Assembly (NCBI GenBank): GCA_002154655.1
Contig: NGUZ01000003.1
Coordinates: 1 to 64,000, forward strand
Source of the DNA: Corynebacterium kefirresidentii
GTDB taxonomy: Bacteria; Actinomycetota; Actinomycetes; Mycobacteriales; Mycobacteriaceae
Reading direction: 5' to 3'
Length of the DNA: 64,000 bases
The notes under the pieces were generated by a model, which saw only the letters and a list, made by a program, of their open reading frames with translations, made no database searches and was not told the DNA's origin. Of this stretch, positions 45,315 through 53,811 are shown one piece after another. Within the stretch, counting starts at the first letter, position 1; each line of letters begins with the position of its first letter. The translations under genes and the position numbers were made by a program.

Positions 45315-45340
45315 GCCTAACGCGATGAATGTATGCTACC

Positions 45341-46084
45341 TCACTTTTTGCGATTGCGGTACATTTTGGCCGCGACCTTGTCCGATACCTCCAGCAAAGC
45401 TCGAATGGCGGCGTCTACCTTCGTATCCGACGTCCCTACCGGATACGTCACCGCCACCGCTGCCGCCGGACGATCCAAGTGATCCAGGATGGGCGCCGCT
45501 ACAGAGGCCTGACCGCGGGTAATCTCTTCAATCTCCTGGTCCCACCCGCGTGCAGCCACCAAACTCAAACGTTCTTTCAATGCAGCAAAGCCGCTACCTC
45601 CCGCAGTATCAAAGGCGGCGCGTACCTCCGCATCAGGTAGATGCGCCAGCATCACGCGCCCGGACGCCGTCTTATGCGCTTGCAGGCGCACACCCACCTC
45701 GGTCACCAAGGAGGTAGCGCCGGCCGCACGCACCTCCTGCAGATACAAAATTTCCGATCCAGCCATACGTGACAGGTGCCCCGATCCACCCACCAGCGCC
45801 GCACACTGTTCCAAGTCTCGAGTAGCCATGCGCACCAAGGGTTGCTGCGTTACATAGGCCGAGGCCATGGAATACGCCGCCAGGCCCAGGCCATAGGTCT
45901 TGTGCTCCGGCAGATGGGCTACAAAACCAGCATCAACCATCTCCGCCAGCAGGTGGTATGTAGACGAGCGTGGCAGGTTGAGCTCACCTTGGATGCGGGC
46001 GGCAGATATAGGGACGTCAATGGTGGATAACAGCTTGAGGATCTCCATCGCATGACGCGCCGCCGGGACTCTGTTGGTACTCAC
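45341..46084 (-). CDS. hutR: IclR-family regulator, likely HutR
   Basis: About 247 residues from the GTG at 46084; a TTG three codons earlier is possible and no clear ribosome site decides. IclR winged helix at about 10-75 (AMEILKLLSTIDVPISAARIQ, LPRSSTYHLLAEMVDAGFV), then the effector-binding domain (LYLQEVRAAG, HKTASGRVMLAHL, RGWDQEIEEITRG, SVAAPILDH). Placed between hutH and the permease-hutG pair, with a HutR-type box 57 bases upstream. In C. resistens, as I recall, an IclR protein HutR controls hut genes; the same role is inferred here. Confidence 0.8.
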   Translation of the reverse strand: MSTNRVPAARHAMEILKLLSTIDVPISAARIQGELNLPRSSTYHLLAEMVDAGFVAHLPEHKTYGLGLAAYSMASAYVTQQPLVRMATRDLEQCAALVGGSGHLSRMAGSEILYLQEVRAAGATSLVTEVGVRLQAHKTASGRVMLAHLPDAEVRAAFDTAGGSGFAALKERLSLVAARGWDQEIEEITRGQASVAAPILDHLDRPAAAVAVTYPVGTSDTKVDAAIRALLEVSDKVAAKMYRNRKK

Positions 46085-46140
46085 GGAGGGCAATTTTAAG
46101 CACCACTGTGGCGCTTATCAGTGCAGCACACGGCACCAAG

Positions 46141-46154
46141 TCTGAAATTCCAGA
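46141..46154. promoter_or_regulatory. HutR-type operator TCTGAAATTCCAGA
   Basis: Matches at all 14 positions the motif TCTGwwATwCCAGA that I recall for C. resistens HutR. Lies between the divergent regulator and permease genes, so it could control both. Motif taken from memory. Confidence 0.65.
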
Positions 46155-46234
46155 CAAATAAATATGTTCCACGACACACCTTGGACAAATAGAGACTTAG
46201 ACTACATAAAACCTTTCATACGCTAGGAGATGCC

Positions 46235-47620
46235 ATGTCCCAACACGGCCTTAAACACAGGCACCTGCACTTCATCGCCCTCGGATCCGCGATCGGCACC
46301 GGACTGTTTTATGGTTCAGCCGGCGCCATCCAAGCCGCCGGCCCCTCTGTCCTCGTCGTCTATCTCCTCGCCGGCGCGGTGGTGTATTTCATGCTCCGCG
46401 CCCTAGGCGAAATGGCCGTGCGCCACCCCATCACCGGCTCCTTCGCCGGCTACGCCCGCATGTTCATGGGCGGATGGGCGGGCTACATCACCGGCTGGAT
46501 GTTCGCCTTTGAGATGGTCATCGTAGCGCTTGCGGACCTCACCGCCATCGGCGTTTATATGCGCTTTTGGTTCCCAGACGTCTCGCAGTGGGTGTGGGTA
46601 GCAGCCACCTTGCTCATCGTGGGCGGCGCAAACCTCGCCACCGTCAAGGCCTTCGGTGAACTGGAATTTGCCTTTACCATCATCAAGGTCGGCGCCGTAC
46701 TCGCCATGATTGCCGGCGGCCTTGCGGTATTAGCCTTTGGGCTTTCTGATGCCCACACCACCGGCCCCGTCAACCTCGTCAACGACGGTGGCTTCTTCCC
46801 TAACGGTCCCACGGGCATGATCGCTTCTTTCATCCTCGTTCTCTTTGCCTTTGGCGGCACCGAAATCATCGGTGTTGCCGGCAGCGCAGCCCAGCACCCA
46901 GAAAAATCCGTACCCAAAGCAATCAATACGGTGCCCATGCGCATCCTGCTTTTCTATGTCCTTGCCATCGCAGTCATTCTCATGATCACCCCATGGCGCG
47001 AGATTACCGGCGAGCAGTCCCCCTTCGTCCAAATCTTTAATACCCTCGGCGTTTCCTGGGCTGCAGGTTTGCTCAACTTCGTGGTCATTACCGCCGCTTT
47101 ATCGGCCATCAACGCCGACCTCTTCGGTGCAGGACGCGTTATCACCGGCCTTGCCCACCAAAAGCACGCCCCCAATTTCATGTCCAAGGTAGTGCGTGGC
47201 GTACCCGTAATGACCACCATCATCCTCATCGCCACCATGATCATTGGCACTATCCTCAATGCCCTCCTGCCGGAAAATATCTTCGAGGTCATCGCCTCGC
47301 TAGCTACCTTCGCCACCGTGTTTGTATGGCTCATGATTCTGCTGGCTCACCTGTACTCCCGGCGCGGAATGAGCACACAAGACGTAGCGAACCTCAAATA
47401 CAAAGTTCCCTTCTGGCCCTATGGTCAGTACCTGTCCATCGCATTTATCCTCATGACCTTCGGCATCATGGTCTGGCAAGAGGAATACCGCATCTCCCTC
47501 GTTGTGGGCGTGGCCTTCATCGCCATTATGACGGCGGTTTATTTCCTCACCAACCGGCACGAAGTAACACATGAGGATGAACCCACCGAAGAGCCAGAAG
47601 AACTCGTCGTTTCCGCCTAA
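46235..47620 (+). CDS. Amino acid permease (AAT/APC type), probable histidine transporter
   Basis: 461 residues with 12 helices. Seen: the family start RHLHFIALGSAIGTGLFYGSA and GEMAVRHPITGSFAGYA, GWMFAFEMVIVALADLTAIG, FGGTEIIGVAGSAAQHPEKSVPKAI, all of the AAT branch of APC transporters. Divergent from hutR, with the HutR-type box between, and 11 bases from hutG downstream. Histidine as substrate is inferred from the cluster. AGGAGA precedes the ATG. Confidence 0.85.
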   Translation: MSQHGLKHRHLHFIALGSAIGTGLFYGSAGAIQAAGPSVLVVYLLAGAVVYFMLRALGEMAVRHPITGSFAGYARMFMGGWAGYITGWMFAFEMVIVALADLTAIGVYMRFWFPDVSQWVWVAATLLIVGGANLATVKAFGELEFAFTIIKVGAVLAMIAGGLAVLAFGLSDAHTTGPVNLVNDGGFFPNGPTGMIASFILVLFAFGGTEIIGVAGSAAQHPEKSVPKAINTVPMRILLFYVLAIAVILMITPWREITGEQSPFVQIFNTLGVSWAAGLLNFVVITAALSAINADLFGAGRVITGLAHQKHAPNFMSKVVRGVPVMTTIILIATMIIGTILNALLPENIFEVIASLATFATVFVWLMILLAHLYSRRGMSTQDVANLKYKVPFWPYGQYLSIAFILMTFGIMVWQEEYRISLVVGVAFIAIMTAVYFLTNRHEVTHEDEPTEEPEELVVSA

Positions 47621-47631
47621 CATCGAAAACC

Positions 47632-48564
47632 ATGAACACTGAAAAAGCTGAACTTTTCACCCCCGCCCCCGAATGGTCCGGCCGCTCCGATGGCCCGGGA
47701 CCAGAGCACGCGCGCTGGCATAGCGTTATCAATCAATCCACCGACTCCCCCGCCCCCGTAACCCTTCTGGGTTTTGCCTCCGATGAGGGCGTGCTGCGCA
47801 ATGGCGGCCGCCAGGGGGCAGCCGCAGGCCCGGCCGCGCTGCGATCGGCCCTAGGTTCCTTGGCAGTCCACCATGAGCATGCGCTTGCCGACGCCGGCAC
47901 GATCACCACCCAGGCCGACGACCTCGACGGCGCCCACGATGCTCTTTCCGATAAAGTGCAGGAACTCGTCGAGGCCGGCACCCTCCCCATCATCCTGGGC
48001 GGCGGACACGAAACTGCCTTTGGCTCCCACCGTGGCCTCTACCGCGCGGTAGGCGCCACCAAGATCATCAACCTGGATGCTCACTTCGATCTCCGCCGCG
48101 CGGACCAAGCCACCTCAGGCACCCCGTTCAAGCAGATTTCGGAGCTTTCCGACGACTTCGATTACACCGTGTTGGGAATCTCCCGCCCCAATAACACCGC
48201 TGTGCTTTTCGACGAGGCAGAGAGCCTGAACGTCGCCATCACCCTGGACGAGGAACTAGTCAATCTCACCCCAGCCGAGTGCGCTGAGCTAGCCGCCAAG
48301 GCTACCGAGGGCAAGGACAAGGTCCACTTGTCCATCGACCTCGACGTTTTGCCAGCGTCCACCGCGCCGGGAGTATCCGCCCCGGCGTCGCTAGGCGTCA
48401 GTTATGAGCGCATCCGCGCCATGGCCGTAGCTATTGCACGAACGGGCAAGCTGGCCCTGGTGGACGTCGTCGAGCTCAACCCCACCTTCGACATAGATAA
48501 CCGCACCGCCAAAGCGGCGGCGCGGCTTATCGATGACATCGTCACGGCCCACATCGAGGCCTAG
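47632..48564 (+). CDS. hutG: Formimidoylglutamase
   Basis: 310 residues of the ureohydrolase (arginase/agmatinase) family. Splits formiminoglutamate to glutamate and formamide, the last hut step. Manganese motifs: GGGHETAFGSHRGL, INLDAHFDLR and LSIDLDVLPASTAPGVSAP. Follows the permease by 11 bases and shares its promoter; the ribosome site is weak, suggesting coupling. hutH, hutU, hutI and hutG are thus all present and the pathway to glutamate is complete. Confidence 0.95.
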   Translation: MNTEKAELFTPAPEWSGRSDGPGPEHARWHSVINQSTDSPAPVTLLGFASDEGVLRNGGRQGAAAGPAALRSALGSLAVHHEHALADAGTITTQADDLDGAHDALSDKVQELVEAGTLPIILGGGHETAFGSHRGLYRAVGATKIINLDAHFDLRRADQATSGTPFKQISELSDDFDYTVLGISRPNNTAVLFDEAESLNVAITLDEELVNLTPAECAELAAKATEGKDKVHLSIDLDVLPASTAPGVSAPASLGVSYERIRAMAVAIARTGKLALVDVVELNPTFDIDNRTAKAAARLIDDIVTAHIEA

Positions 48565-48572
48565 CTCTTAAA

Positions 48573-49919
48573 TCAAAACAGCAGGTGAGCAATCGGCGTG
48601 GCGATAAGAATGGTCAGCGCCACGCGCTCAAACCAAATGATAACCAGGTGGGTAAGCTTCACCGGAATCTTGGTAGCCAGGATGCAGGGCACCAGGGCGG
48701 AGAAGAAAATAATGGCAGAAACTGCCACCACGCCGATGACGAACTTGAGCACCATGCTGTCGCTGCCTGCCACTGCGGTGGCGGGCAGGAACATTTCTGC
48801 AATTCCCATGGCCGCACCTTTGCCGGCTTGTACCGGCTCCGGCAGCTGCACTACCCACGCGAATGGGTAGAACAGGTAACCAATCCACTCAAAGATGGGT
48901 GTAAAGCGCGCCAGCAACAGGCCAATGAGACCCACCGACATGATGGAAGGCACAATGGCCGCCGCCATGCGCACACCATCGCGCAGGTTCTCCCAAATGG
49001 ATTCCCACAAAGACGGTGCCCGCTGCAGCGCCAGCATGGCCTCGCGCCACGCATTTTTGATGCGCGAGCCTTCTACCGGCTTTTCCGGATCTGGGTGCGC
49101 ATCCGCAAAATACTCGTCCGGAATGGTGCGCAGCGGGGGAATCCGCACGGTAATGGCGGTAACCACAAAGGTCACGATGAGCGTGACAATGAAGTAGGTG
49201 CCCCAGACCTTCATCAGGTCAAGCTGCTTGGCCACGATGACCATGAAGGCCGCAGAGACCGTCGAAAAGCCTGTGGCAATAATCGCTGCCTCGCGCCCGG
49301 TATAGCCGCCCTTTTGATAGACGCGGTCTGTGACCAAAATTCCGAGCGAATACGAGCCTACAAACGAAGCCACCGCGTCAATTGCTGAGCGCCCCGGAGT
49401 CTTCCACAGTGGCCGCATGATGGGCTGCATGAGCACGCCGACAAATTCCAGCAAACCAAAGCCAATGAGAAACGCAAGGAACGCACCGCCAATCGGCACG
49501 ATAAGCCCAACCGGAGTGGCAATGGAGTTCCACAAGAATGGCACCAGGTCCTCGTCACCGAGCACCCATGGCAGTGCGTCGATGACCATCAGGAACGAAA
49601 CCACCGCACCCACAATATTGAGCACCGCAAAGACTGCCTGCAGCACGCTTTCTTTAAACGCGCCGGTAGTAAAACTGCGCACCGTCCCGTACACGGCCAA
49701 GGCAAAGATAATCCACGGCACCGCCGCAGGAATCCCCTCACGCACCATCGTGACCATGTGGTCCAAAGGAATGGAGCGCTTATCCTGATACGTCACCGGC
49801 AGGAAGAATACGAACGCGCCAATCGCGCTATATAAAAAGAGTTTCCACCGTCCCCCAGGCTGCGGGATTTCCCCGTCATGGCTCTGGATGGAGGAGTAAA
49901 CCGATTCGGTAGAAGTCAC
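48573..49919 (-). CDS. YjiH-family membrane protein (nucleoside-recognition/Gate domain)
   Basis: 448 residues with about ten helices. Seen: GRWKLFLYSAIGAFVFFLPV near the N-terminus, FVGSYSLGILVTDRVYQKGGYTGREA and GMAEMFLPATAVAGSDSMVLKFV (Gate-type), fitting the YjiH group (COG3314). YjiH proteins are often encoded near hut or amino-acid genes; transport of a histidine-pathway compound is possible but unproven. Convergent with hutG, 8 bases between stops. Confidence 0.75.
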   Translation of the reverse strand: MTSTESVYSSIQSHDGEIPQPGGRWKLFLYSAIGAFVFFLPVTYQDKRSIPLDHMVTMVREGIPAAVPWIIFALAVYGTVRSFTTGAFKESVLQAVFAVLNIVGAVVSFLMVIDALPWVLGDEDLVPFLWNSIATPVGLIVPIGGAFLAFLIGFGLLEFVGVLMQPIMRPLWKTPGRSAIDAVASFVGSYSLGILVTDRVYQKGGYTGREAAIIATGFSTVSAAFMVIVAKQLDLMKVWGTYFIVTLIVTFVVTAITVRIPPLRTIPDEYFADAHPDPEKPVEGSRIKNAWREAMLALQRAPSLWESIWENLRDGVRMAAAIVPSIMSVGLIGLLLARFTPIFEWIGYLFYPFAWVVQLPEPVQAGKGAAMGIAEMFLPATAVAGSDSMVLKFVIGVVAVSAIIFFSALVPCILATKIPVKLTHLVIIWFERVALTILIATPIAHLLF

Positions 49920-50052
49920 AGTAAAACCGTCCCCTCAAGCTTGCCTACAAAAATCAAGCCCGCGTGACAGCCTTACGCGAACATTGGGGATATGTTATCT
50001 AAGTAACAGCTCACTGTCTAGACGTTTTCGAGATCCAAGGCACAATAGAGTC

Positions 50053-50448
50053 ATGTCTAAACCCATTCGCGTCGTCGGCGCCGTCTTCCATGACGGCCAG
50101 CGCTTCCTCGCCTGCCGAAAGAAACCGGGCAAGCCATTAGAAGGCCACTGGGAATTCCCAGGTGGAAAAGTCGAGCCTGGTGAAACGCCTCAGCAAGCCC
50201 TAGCTAGAGAAATACACGAAGAGCTCAACCTCAAAGCCGAGGTGGGAGCTAAGGTCGCGACAACAACCTACGAGTACGAATTCGCCACTATTGAGCTAAC
50301 GACTTTCTATTGCACGCTTATTGACGGCGATCTCCACCTGACCGACCATGACCTTGCACAATGGGTTACCCCCGCAGAGGCCACCAGTTTGGACTGGGCT
50401 CCCGCTGATATTCCAGCGGTAGAAGCATTAGCTTCTACTCACAACTAA
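50053..50448 (+). CDS. MutT-type Nudix nucleoside triphosphate hydrolase
   Basis: 131 residues from MSKPIRVVG at 50053; longer starts lack support. Nudix box: GKVEPGETPQQALAREIHEELNL, matching G-x5-E-x7-RE-x2-EE. Similar to (deoxy)nucleoside triphosphate pyrophosphohydrolases of the MutT group that clear oxidised or modified nucleotides. Located immediately before the large PLD-helicase gene. A TGTTA-N6-TAACA inverted repeat lies at 49993-50008 in its promoter region. Base composition from here to about 55.1 kb is less GC-rich than in the flanks. Confidence 0.88.
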   Translation: MSKPIRVVGAVFHDGQRFLACRKKPGKPLEGHWEFPGGKVEPGETPQQALAREIHEELNLKAEVGAKVATTTYEYEFATIELTTFYCTLIDGDLHLTDHDLAQWVTPAEATSLDWAPADIPAVEALASTHN

Positions 50449-50464
50449 GGAACGAAAGTTCCTT
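50447..50464 (+). terminator. AAGGAAC-gaaa-GTTCCTT hairpin after mutT-type gene
   Basis: Seven perfect pairs closed by a GAAA tetraloop, then TTCTTTC. The mutT stop codon overlaps the left arm. May terminate or attenuate transcription before the helicase gene. Confidence 0.45.
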
Positions 50465-50595
50465 TCTTTCGTAGTGTCCTTTCGTCAGCATTCGGCGGAC
50501 ATCCTCCGCTAGACGCAACACCAGCGGGAGAATATTTAGTCACTAATGCTCTCTTATGCCACTTTAGGATGCCCAGCCTTTAGAATTTGGTCATT

Positions 50596-53500
50596 ATGAG
50601 CATCAGTCCCGATTCCTCCCTACCTTTCGGTGTATACGAAACCCCCATTACGACCCGTATTCGCGAGCGAATGGAGGAAACGCTAAACCAACACCCTGCT
50701 GCAGGATTCGGTATTGGGAGAAGCTCCGATCAGGAAGCTCAGGGCCGCTATACTTCGGCGGTTTCTCAACACATCGGCTCACTCTTAGAGCACCGTCTCC
50801 GCGGTTTGAAGTCGCCCGAGGACCGCGTTGCCCTCATCAACGCCATTGCGCTTCTGCTGGGCGATGATGAAGGAATCGATTCCGAGGAGCTCCTCTATGC
50901 TGTGTACAACTCCGGATTAGCGGATCCTCCCCTCCTTCCTGACGTTTCACTCACCAAGAGCGCACTATTTACCAATGCCCGGGGAGAATCTAGTTTAACC
51001 AGCGAGATCGAAAGAGAAATTAAAACGGCCGATTCGGTAGACCTGCTGTGCGCTTTCATCAAGAATTCCGGCATTAGCGTCCTCGATAGACAGCTGGAGT
51101 ATCTTCGCGATAACAAAATCCCATTCCGCCTTCTTACTTCTACGTACTGCGGTGCGTCTGACGCAGCCGCGCTCAAGCGATTGGTCGAGAAGTATCAGGC
51201 AGACGTGAAAATTTGCTATGAACACAAATCCACTCGCCTTCATGCCAAGGCTTGGCTGTTCCGCCGAAAATCCGGTTTCGACACTGCATTTATTGGTAGT
51301 TCTAACCTGTCAAGGTCAGCACTTGTCGATGGTTGGGAATGGAATGTCCGCGGCTCTAACACCGCAACACCGGAAGTGATTGATAAGTTCATCAAGACTT
51401 TCGATAGTTACTGGCACGACAGCCACTTTAAAACCTTCGTCCCAAATAGTGACATGGAGCGTCTCGAGCGGTCTCTACGCATAGCCAAAGGCGGTGAATC
51501 GTCCGGAGCACTACGCCAATTGGAGCTTTCTGGCCTAGAGGTAACGCCTTACCCATACCAAGAAGAAATGCTCGAGGCGTTGCGGTCAGAGCGGGAGATA
51601 AAGGATCGACATCGAAACCTCCTGGTAGCTGCGACAGGAACTGGAAAGACCGTAGTTGCTGCACTGGATTATCGAAATCTTTGCGAACAATGGAAGCGAC
51701 GTCCCCGATTGCTCTTCGTGGCTCACCGGAAGGAGATTCTTCACCAAGCCCGACGGACATTCCGGGAAGTTCTCAAAGACGCAGACTTTGGCGAGCTGCT
51801 TGTCGACGGCGCCGAGCCGCACCATTGGGATTTTGTCTTTGCCAGCGTGCAATCCCTACGTGCTTCCCGTCTAGAACAGCTAGATCCCAAACGCTTTGAT
51901 GTCGTAATAATCGACGAGTTTCATCACGCACAAGCTCCCACCTATAACGCGCTTTTAGACCACTTCCAACCACGAGAGCTCTTAGGCTTAACAGCTACGC
52001 CGGAACGTGGTGATGGCGAAAACGTTCAGAAGTACTTTGACTATCGCGTAGCCCATGAACTGCGCTTGTGGGATGCTTTGCGTTTGCAGCTGTTAGTTCC
52101 CATGCATTACTACGGGATCGCTGATGGGACGGATCTTTCTTCGTTGACCTGGATCCGAGGCAAGAAAGACTATAACTCCAGAGAGCTCTCCGAGTTCTAC
52201 ATCAAAGCAGGAGAAAAGCGCACCCGCTTCATTATTAACGAGCTGAACCGGCGCATTTTCGATCTCTCGGAGATGAAAGCCATCGGTTTTTGCGTCACTA
52301 TCGCTCACGCAAAATATATGGCAACGCAATTCCAACAATTTGGAATCCCAGCGCGCGCTGTAACGAACGAGCTCTCCGCCGCCGAGCGGGCCCAGGCCAT
52401 TAGAGATCTGGAGGCTGGTGAGGTCAAAGTTCTGTTTTCTGTAGATATATTTAACGAGGGCGTAGACATTCCTGCTGTTAACACCCTACTTTTGCTCCGC
52501 CCGACGCAAAGCCCCGTGGTCTTTCTGCAACAACTGGGTCGCGGTCTCCGTCTATCTCCAGGTAAAGACTCCTGTGTCATTTTCGATTTCATTGGCCAGC
52601 AGCATGCGGATTTTGATTTCGAGCGCAAGTTCCATGCCCTAACTCGGAAACGGGGCAAGCGCTTGACCGAAGAAATTGAACAGGGATTTCCCACAACTCC
52701 GCCGGGGTCACATATTCAGCTAGACCAAACGACAACCGAGCAGGTTCTTCGCAATGTCAAGAAGATCTCACGAAATTCACTACGCAAAGTACGTGCATTA
52801 CTTTCTGAAATTCGAACTACAGATCTTAAAGAGTTCCTTGAGGAATCAAATCTCCAGCTAGAAGATATCTACCGCCCCTCAAAATATTCGTGGACGCGGC
52901 TTCTTCGTGAAGAAGGCCTTATTCAGCAGAACGCCAATGAGACTGAAACATTTCTGCTCAATCGGATTCGGGTTTTCCTGCACGTCAACGATCCGCACCG
53001 AGTCGACGCCTATCTGCGCATCCTTTCCACCCCAGATCTCCACTACGCCGACATGGCTCAATCCGATCAAGCCTTCACCCGAATGCTCGTCCTCGGGTTC
53101 TGGGCGAACTCAAATTCTCCGCATCCCGGTTCCTATGACAAGGCTCTGTCAATTTTGCGCCAGCACCCGCAGGTCGCTTGGGAATTGCAACAGGTTATGC
53201 AACTGTGCAGTGACTCTTCTCGAATCATTCCGCAGCATAGCGAGACGTCTGTGTTGGAAACGCACGCGGATTATTCATTGGCCGAACTAATTGGCGCTTT
53301 GGAGACTGGGAGCCTTGCACAACTTGTAAACCTTCCCCGCGAGGGCGTGAAATACTTCCCGGATATCAATACGGACCTGTTCTTGGTGACGTTTCAAAAA
53401 GACGAACAGGTAAGTGCCTCTACGAATTACCGAGACTATCCAATTTCACCCGATCTATTGCACTGGGAATCTCAATCAACAACGACGCTGAAGTCGAAGG

Positions 53501-53718
53501 CGGCTAAACGCTACATCGGCCATCAGAATCGTGATGGCAAGATTCTCATAGCCTCGCGCTTTAATAAGAAGAACGAAGTCGGTACAGCGAGCGCTTATAC
53601 CTATTTAGGCGCTGTGGATTATGTGTCACACCATGGGGAAAAGCCGATCCAATTCGAATGGAAGCTCCAGCGAGCAATGCCCAAGGCACTCTACGCTGCG
53701 GGAAGAACGGTGGCATAG
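50596..53718 (+). CDS. PLD-nuclease/SF2 helicase with C-terminal DUF3427
   Basis: 1040 residues from MSISPDSS. N-terminal phospholipase-D-type nuclease domain (about 135-290): HAKAWLFRR at about 216 and FIGSSNLSRSALVDGWEWN. SF2 helicase: ATGTGKT at about 345-351, FVAHRKEIL, IIDEFHHA at about 440, LTATPERGD at about 465, QLGRGLRLS at about 646. The remaining 370 residues fit DUF3427, with WESQSTTTLKSKAAKRYIGH near the end. The layout resembles DNA-restricting or phage-defence helicase-nucleases (for example DISARM or Mokosh use similar parts in other arrangements). Paired with a MutT-type gene in a less GC-rich segment. Defence role is inferred. Confidence 0.88.
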   Translation: MSISPDSSLPFGVYETPITTRIRERMEETLNQHPAAGFGIGRSSDQEAQGRYTSAVSQHIGSLLEHRLRGLKSPEDRVALINAIALLLGDDEGIDSEELLYAVYNSGLADPPLLPDVSLTKSALFTNARGESSLTSEIEREIKTADSVDLLCAFIKNSGISVLDRQLEYLRDNKIPFRLLTSTYCGASDAAALKRLVEKYQADVKICYEHKSTRLHAKAWLFRRKSGFDTAFIGSSNLSRSALVDGWEWNVRGSNTATPEVIDKFIKTFDSYWHDSHFKTFVPNSDMERLERSLRIAKGGESSGALRQLELSGLEVTPYPYQEEMLEALRSEREIKDRHRNLLVAATGTGKTVVAALDYRNLCEQWKRRPRLLFVAHRKEILHQARRTFREVLKDADFGELLVDGAEPHHWDFVFASVQSLRASRLEQLDPKRFDVVIIDEFHHAQAPTYNALLDHFQPRELLGLTATPERGDGENVQKYFDYRVAHELRLWDALRLQLLVPMHYYGIADGTDLSSLTWIRGKKDYNSRELSEFYIKAGEKRTRFIINELNRRIFDLSEMKAIGFCVTIAHAKYMATQFQQFGIPARAVTNELSAAERAQAIRDLEAGEVKVLFSVDIFNEGVDIPAVNTLLLLRPTQSPVVFLQQLGRGLRLSPGKDSCVIFDFIGQQHADFDFERKFHALTRKRGKRLTEEIEQGFPTTPPGSHIQLDQTTTEQVLRNVKKISRNSLRKVRALLSEIRTTDLKEFLEESNLQLEDIYRPSKYSWTRLLREEGLIQQNANETETFLLNRIRVFLHVNDPHRVDAYLRILSTPDLHYADMAQSDQAFTRMLVLGFWANSNSPHPGSYDKALSILRQHPQVAWELQQVMQLCSDSSRIIPQHSETSVLETHADYSLAELIGALETGSLAQLVNLPREGVKYFPDINTDLFLVTFQKDEQVSASTNYRDYPISPDLLHWESQSTTTLKSKAAKRYIGHQNRDGKILIASRFNKKNEVGTASAYTYLGAVDYVSHHGEKPIQFEWKLQRAMPKALYAAGRTVA

Positions 53719-53811
53719 ACGGCCGATCGAAAATTGAAATCTGCGTTTTCCTGATAGAAAAGCACCACCCTCCCTATAGTGATTAGAAACACAACTAATT
53801 GAGAGGGCGTC

